Shown: positions 60,700 through 64,000 of the stretch, piece after piece
Layout of the letters: each line of letters starts with the position of its first letter
How positions within the stretch are numbered: position 1 is the first letter of the stretch
NCBI RefSeq assembly: GCF_032854445.1
Contig: NC_088306.1
Coordinates: 18,259,764 to 18,323,763, forward strand
Source of the DNA: Liolophura sinensis
Lineage: Eukaryota; Mollusca; Polyplacophora; Chitonida; Chitonidae
Direction: 5' to 3'
Length of the DNA: 64,000 nt
Position numbers and translations under genes: made by a program
Notes under the pieces: generated by a model
Database searches by the model: none
Told to the model about the DNA's origin: nothing
Seen by the model: the letters and a program-made list of their open reading frames with translations, nothing else

Positions 60700-62795
60700 A
60701 TACATGAACAACTATGATGGGTCATCATACAAGGTCTTTAACCCTTTTCAACCACCACTGCTACCAACATTTTGAAACATTCTGAGAGGGAACTATGGGG
60801 TGTAGAGATATTAAGTCTAAAATAGTTCTATGTTCCTGGGTGGAATTTTTCTGTATTGCCTTAATTCTTCAACCTTTTCAACCACCACTGCAACCAACAA
60901 TTTCGGAACATTCTGAGAGAACTATGGCGTGTAAAGAAATAATTTGCACAGTTTTAGGAAGATGACATCTTTTAATATACATGTAGTCACACAAAACAAA
61001 TGATTTTTGGTATCATTGTCATAATAATCGTATGCATAACTTTCACAGACAAAAAATGCTTCAATGGTTGCAAAGGTTGCAGATTTACGGTATCTGCAAG
61101 CCGTATTTTCTATTGATCAGCTTGCTGACCTGCCTGCCAGCCGGTTGAAGCAGAAACAATGACAGAAAGGCGACTCATCAGCAACTGACTTCGGATTAAC
61201 AGTGCTTTTAGTATATGAATCCAGGATGTCCGTGGAACTTTTGTGTTCGATATGTTGAAAGTAACGTTTTCCTTGGGCACAAAACTGTGAATAAATAATG
61301 AGATGAAAATTAAACCTTGTATATGTATGCATATAGATGATAATTCCGGTACATTTAGAAATGTCGATAGTTTGTATCGCCACAAATTTCTAGAGATCCG
61401 TCCGTGGGCGAGCACATTGCATGCTTGAACTGATTGTCCGCCTGAATACTGAAGTGAGTTGTCAGAGCAGATAGTTTCTCATACAAAACACTCACTAGTA
61501 CTGAGCAAACAGTCGGGAAAGTTATTGACCAACAAGTGGCCAGATGATTTGCCTCATCATAAAAATGGCCATTTAATTAGCTCCGTTGGCCACCTCATGA
61601 CTGGCCACTGCTCTGAAGCCGTGCCAGCAATCCCATTGCAGTAAATAAGGTTGGGCTGACCAATTTGACCATAGCGCTGTCACTTGACTGATCAAGCTCT
61701 ATCCCTCACTGACCATTACTCAATAAAAACACCCCCTACGGCCACTGGCCACTTTGCGGTGACAGATTAACGAGTTGTTAGCTGGGTTGGGTTTGCTCTG
61801 TGCGGAAATAGTACATCTTCAGGACTTAAGTGGCTGTCTCTATCTGCAAAGATAAAGTTTCATCCGGGAGAAGACATCCTTACGGTTGAGTGTGTAAGTG
61901 ATGAGAATGGACGATGGGTCAATTGGACAGCTTACAGAGACTACAGTGACGATGTTAGAATACCAGAGCTACTAGGATAAAGGAGTTTTTCTTGTATAAA
62001 GTTTAAGAACGATAGACCAATTTTGGTCATTACACAAGACGTTTGACCTTATTCCTATTGCTGTCTAATGAAAGGGGTATTCAGTTAGAGTGATGGTAAT
62101 TATAGGTTTATTGAAGTTTTTTGCATCAGTAAGCAATCTTCATTGAATGAGCTACATGTGTATTTTGATATTGTCAGCATTTAAGATAAATAAAACCAGT
62201 TTTGGTCAACTCTCGGTTAATGCGGTACAAATGACTCTACCTCAAACCTTTGGGACCATAGCTTTGCCGCTCATTTGCAGAGATATCTCAAGCAAATTTA
62301 CTGTGCTTTATTCCATTTTACAGCTTATGTTAGTTGTTTAGGCCCAGTGGGAAAAGTTGGGGAGGGGTTGCACTTGAGGGATAGGAGAGGTTAATTGCAC
62401 CCAGGGGATAGATTGGTTTGTAACAATGTAAGGCCCAGTACCAAATGTGGCCTTCAGACAGAATGTTTATGACACGCAGTATTTGCTCCCAGACTTGGTA
62501 GCTTACTTTGGCAAGAGCTCAGATACAACATCTGCATGATTCAATATAAAACCACTGGAGGTCAATGAAGCACAGTCTTATAGTCTCTTTACACTTCGGG
62601 TTGAATATCTCCATTTTTTTAATCAAAGAAGCAGAATATTTTATTCTCCTTCTGTGCGAGGTGCCAATTTTGGATTTCCTGTCATTTTAGTTGGGTTTGA
62701 ACTCCAGGTGTTTGTGGTTAAGTGGCTATGTGTAACCAGATGCCGGTAATTTTTCTCACATATTTGCCTTGTTTTTAGATGGCTTCCCAGTATAC

Positions 62796-62997
62796 TCTAA
62801 ATGACGTAAAATTTTGCCCACAAAAGTGAATTTTTAGAGGCAAGTAAAGATCACAAAATATGTTTTTTGGTGTTAAAACTTACAATTTTCCAGTAGAATA
62901 TCATACCATGTTCCAAGCAAACCTCAAAACATCTTTCTAAAACCAATAGAATTCTCAGAATCAGGAAAAATGGGCAAGATTTATGGTCATTTGGAGT
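62796..62997 (+). repeat. Dispersed repeat, copy 2
   Basis: Same family and orientation as 42300-42522 (tatactctaaatgac, gcaaacctcaaaacatc, caatagaattctcag, aggaaaaatgggc). Confidence 0.75.
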
Positions 62998-63380
62998 ACT
63001 TTGATATAGTCAAAAATAGGGTGGCCTTTCTTGGTGCTTGGCAGGCCGAGGTTATTCTTGACTTAAAAGCGTCATGATGAAAATTGTGGTGATGGGTCTC
63101 GAGAAAGAATGGACACCTTACAAAGAATGTATACACCATCAGTGTTCACACAAGAATAAATTACGACAAATTTTATGCCATCAAAAAATAGAAATTGCAG
63201 CCAATTAGCTGAAAGATTGCTGTCTGCCATGGCTAATTTTTCAGTGCCAGGCTTATTTTCTTTGTTGATGTAATGGCACGTTTTTGTAATATCACTCAGA
63301 AACAACCAATCAGACTGGCTTAATAAGAATACTGCAGGCGTAATTTTGTTAGGAAAGGGATATTGAGCTTCAGTGGAAAG

Positions 63381-63412
63381 TAATAATAATAGTAATAATA
63401 ATAATAATAATA
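63381..63412 (+). repeat. TAA trinucleotide microsatellite
   Basis: About ten TAA units with one interruption (aatagtaat). Confidence 0.9.
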
Positions 63413-64000
63413 CTTTATTTCTGAAGGAGATCAATTCATATTCACTCAAAAAATTTAAACATACATGTACATGTATATACAAACAGGATTTTAAAATGCT
63501 ACATGAACTAAATCAAGATTATCTTTCAGATTTTGTGTGTAAAAGATAATAGAACTTTGCAGATTCCAGACTTCCAGTTCTGCCTGTTTGTCAGTTGGTC
63601 AGATTTTAGGTATCCTTTCTGTTAACATGTGCCATTCACTTAATGGTGGCCTGGAGTGGAAGACAAATCCTATCACAGCTATTGCAAATTTGCACAAAAG
63701 TGTGTATGTGTTTAGCCTGTCTCGTTGGCTTCATAAACGTTGTAATCCATAATACACTCTAAACTTCTTCATGCATTTGGGTTAAGTCGAACATCGTATA
63801 ACAATAAGTAGCTTCAGCCCAAGTGTTTACACGTAATTCAATTGGGGGGGGGGGGGGAAGGGGTAATCTTAGAAATATCATAAATGCACAAAATACTCCA
63901 CACTTGATCATGCATGATTGTTCAGGGGGAATGGTAGATATAGCACTGTCGTCGTCCAGTGTTCAGTGTACATGTAACTCAGTAAGCAGGGTAGGGTTCT

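Larger units (their letters stand above)
58658..62060 (+). repeat. 3.4-kb duplicated segment, copy 2 (right of the N gap)
   Basis: Begins directly after the gap with actttcttcattttgctt and ends at attcctattg (62060), the same bases that end copy 1 before the gap. Beyond 62060 the sequence is unique. A 141-codon minus frame of copy 1 (57507-57932) is broken by indels here, so it is not a conserved gene. Confidence 0.95.
62061..64000. other. Gene-poor region to the window end
   Basis: No supported gene. It holds dispersed repeat copy 2 (62796-62997), a TAA trinucleotide repeat (63381-63412) and a G homopolymer (63844-63857). A 136-codon minus frame at 63072-63482 owes its leucine run to the TAA repeat. 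Confidence 0.5.

Noticed and set aside
63072-63482. 136-codon minus-strand frame that looks like a signal peptide (poly-Leu)
   Set aside because: The leucine run is the translation of a TAA/TTA microsatellite. No other protein feature.

Overview
The window is eukaryotic and almost certainly from a lophotrochozoan invertebrate, most likely a mollusc. The sequence is AT-rich, introns have GT..AG borders, and it is dense in short interspersed elements whose 3' part ends in a 'gtaaaacaccaatcaaataaataaat' style tail (quoted in part below). That tail is familiar to me from mollusc genomes, so the taxon is an inference from the repeats and not a proof.

Two protein-coding genes can be supported. (1) At 3564-5578 on the minus strand is a two-exon gene for a type II membrane glycosyltransferase of the exostosin GT47 family, about 523 residues, with a signal anchor encoded by exon 1. 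(2) From 12579 to 33612 on the plus strand is a FERM-domain gene of the FARP/FRMD7 class. Eight consecutive exons (A-H) with matching splice phases encode nearly all of the FERM domain and the FERM-adjacent segment. A giant terminal exon of 3.25 kb then encodes about 1,084 residues of acidic, serine-rich, apparently disordered tail. A further 120-bp phase-compatible exon is likely at 25856-25975. The first FERM exon(s) were not found. The tail carries short linear motifs suggesting a cytoskeletal or signalling scaffold: two FPPPP EVH1 ligands, two YxNx motifs, an AKAP-like helix and an RS-like stretch. No RhoGEF domain is visible before the stop codon.

The rest, including everything from about 36 to 64 kb, has no recognisable gene and is rich in repeats. 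It holds several tRNA-derived SINE families, a fold-back element in two opposite copies, a small inverted-repeat element in three copies, a 101-bp intronic tandem repeat that starts at a splice donor, a 160-bp tandem repeat, a 2-kb array of a 46-bp unit, a long CA microsatellite and many homopolymers.

A 3.4-kb segment occurs twice (55101-58457 and 58658-62060), separated exactly by a 200-base N gap. This looks like two unmerged allelic contig ends rather than a biological duplication. No prokaryotic, viral, CRISPR or rRNA features were seen.
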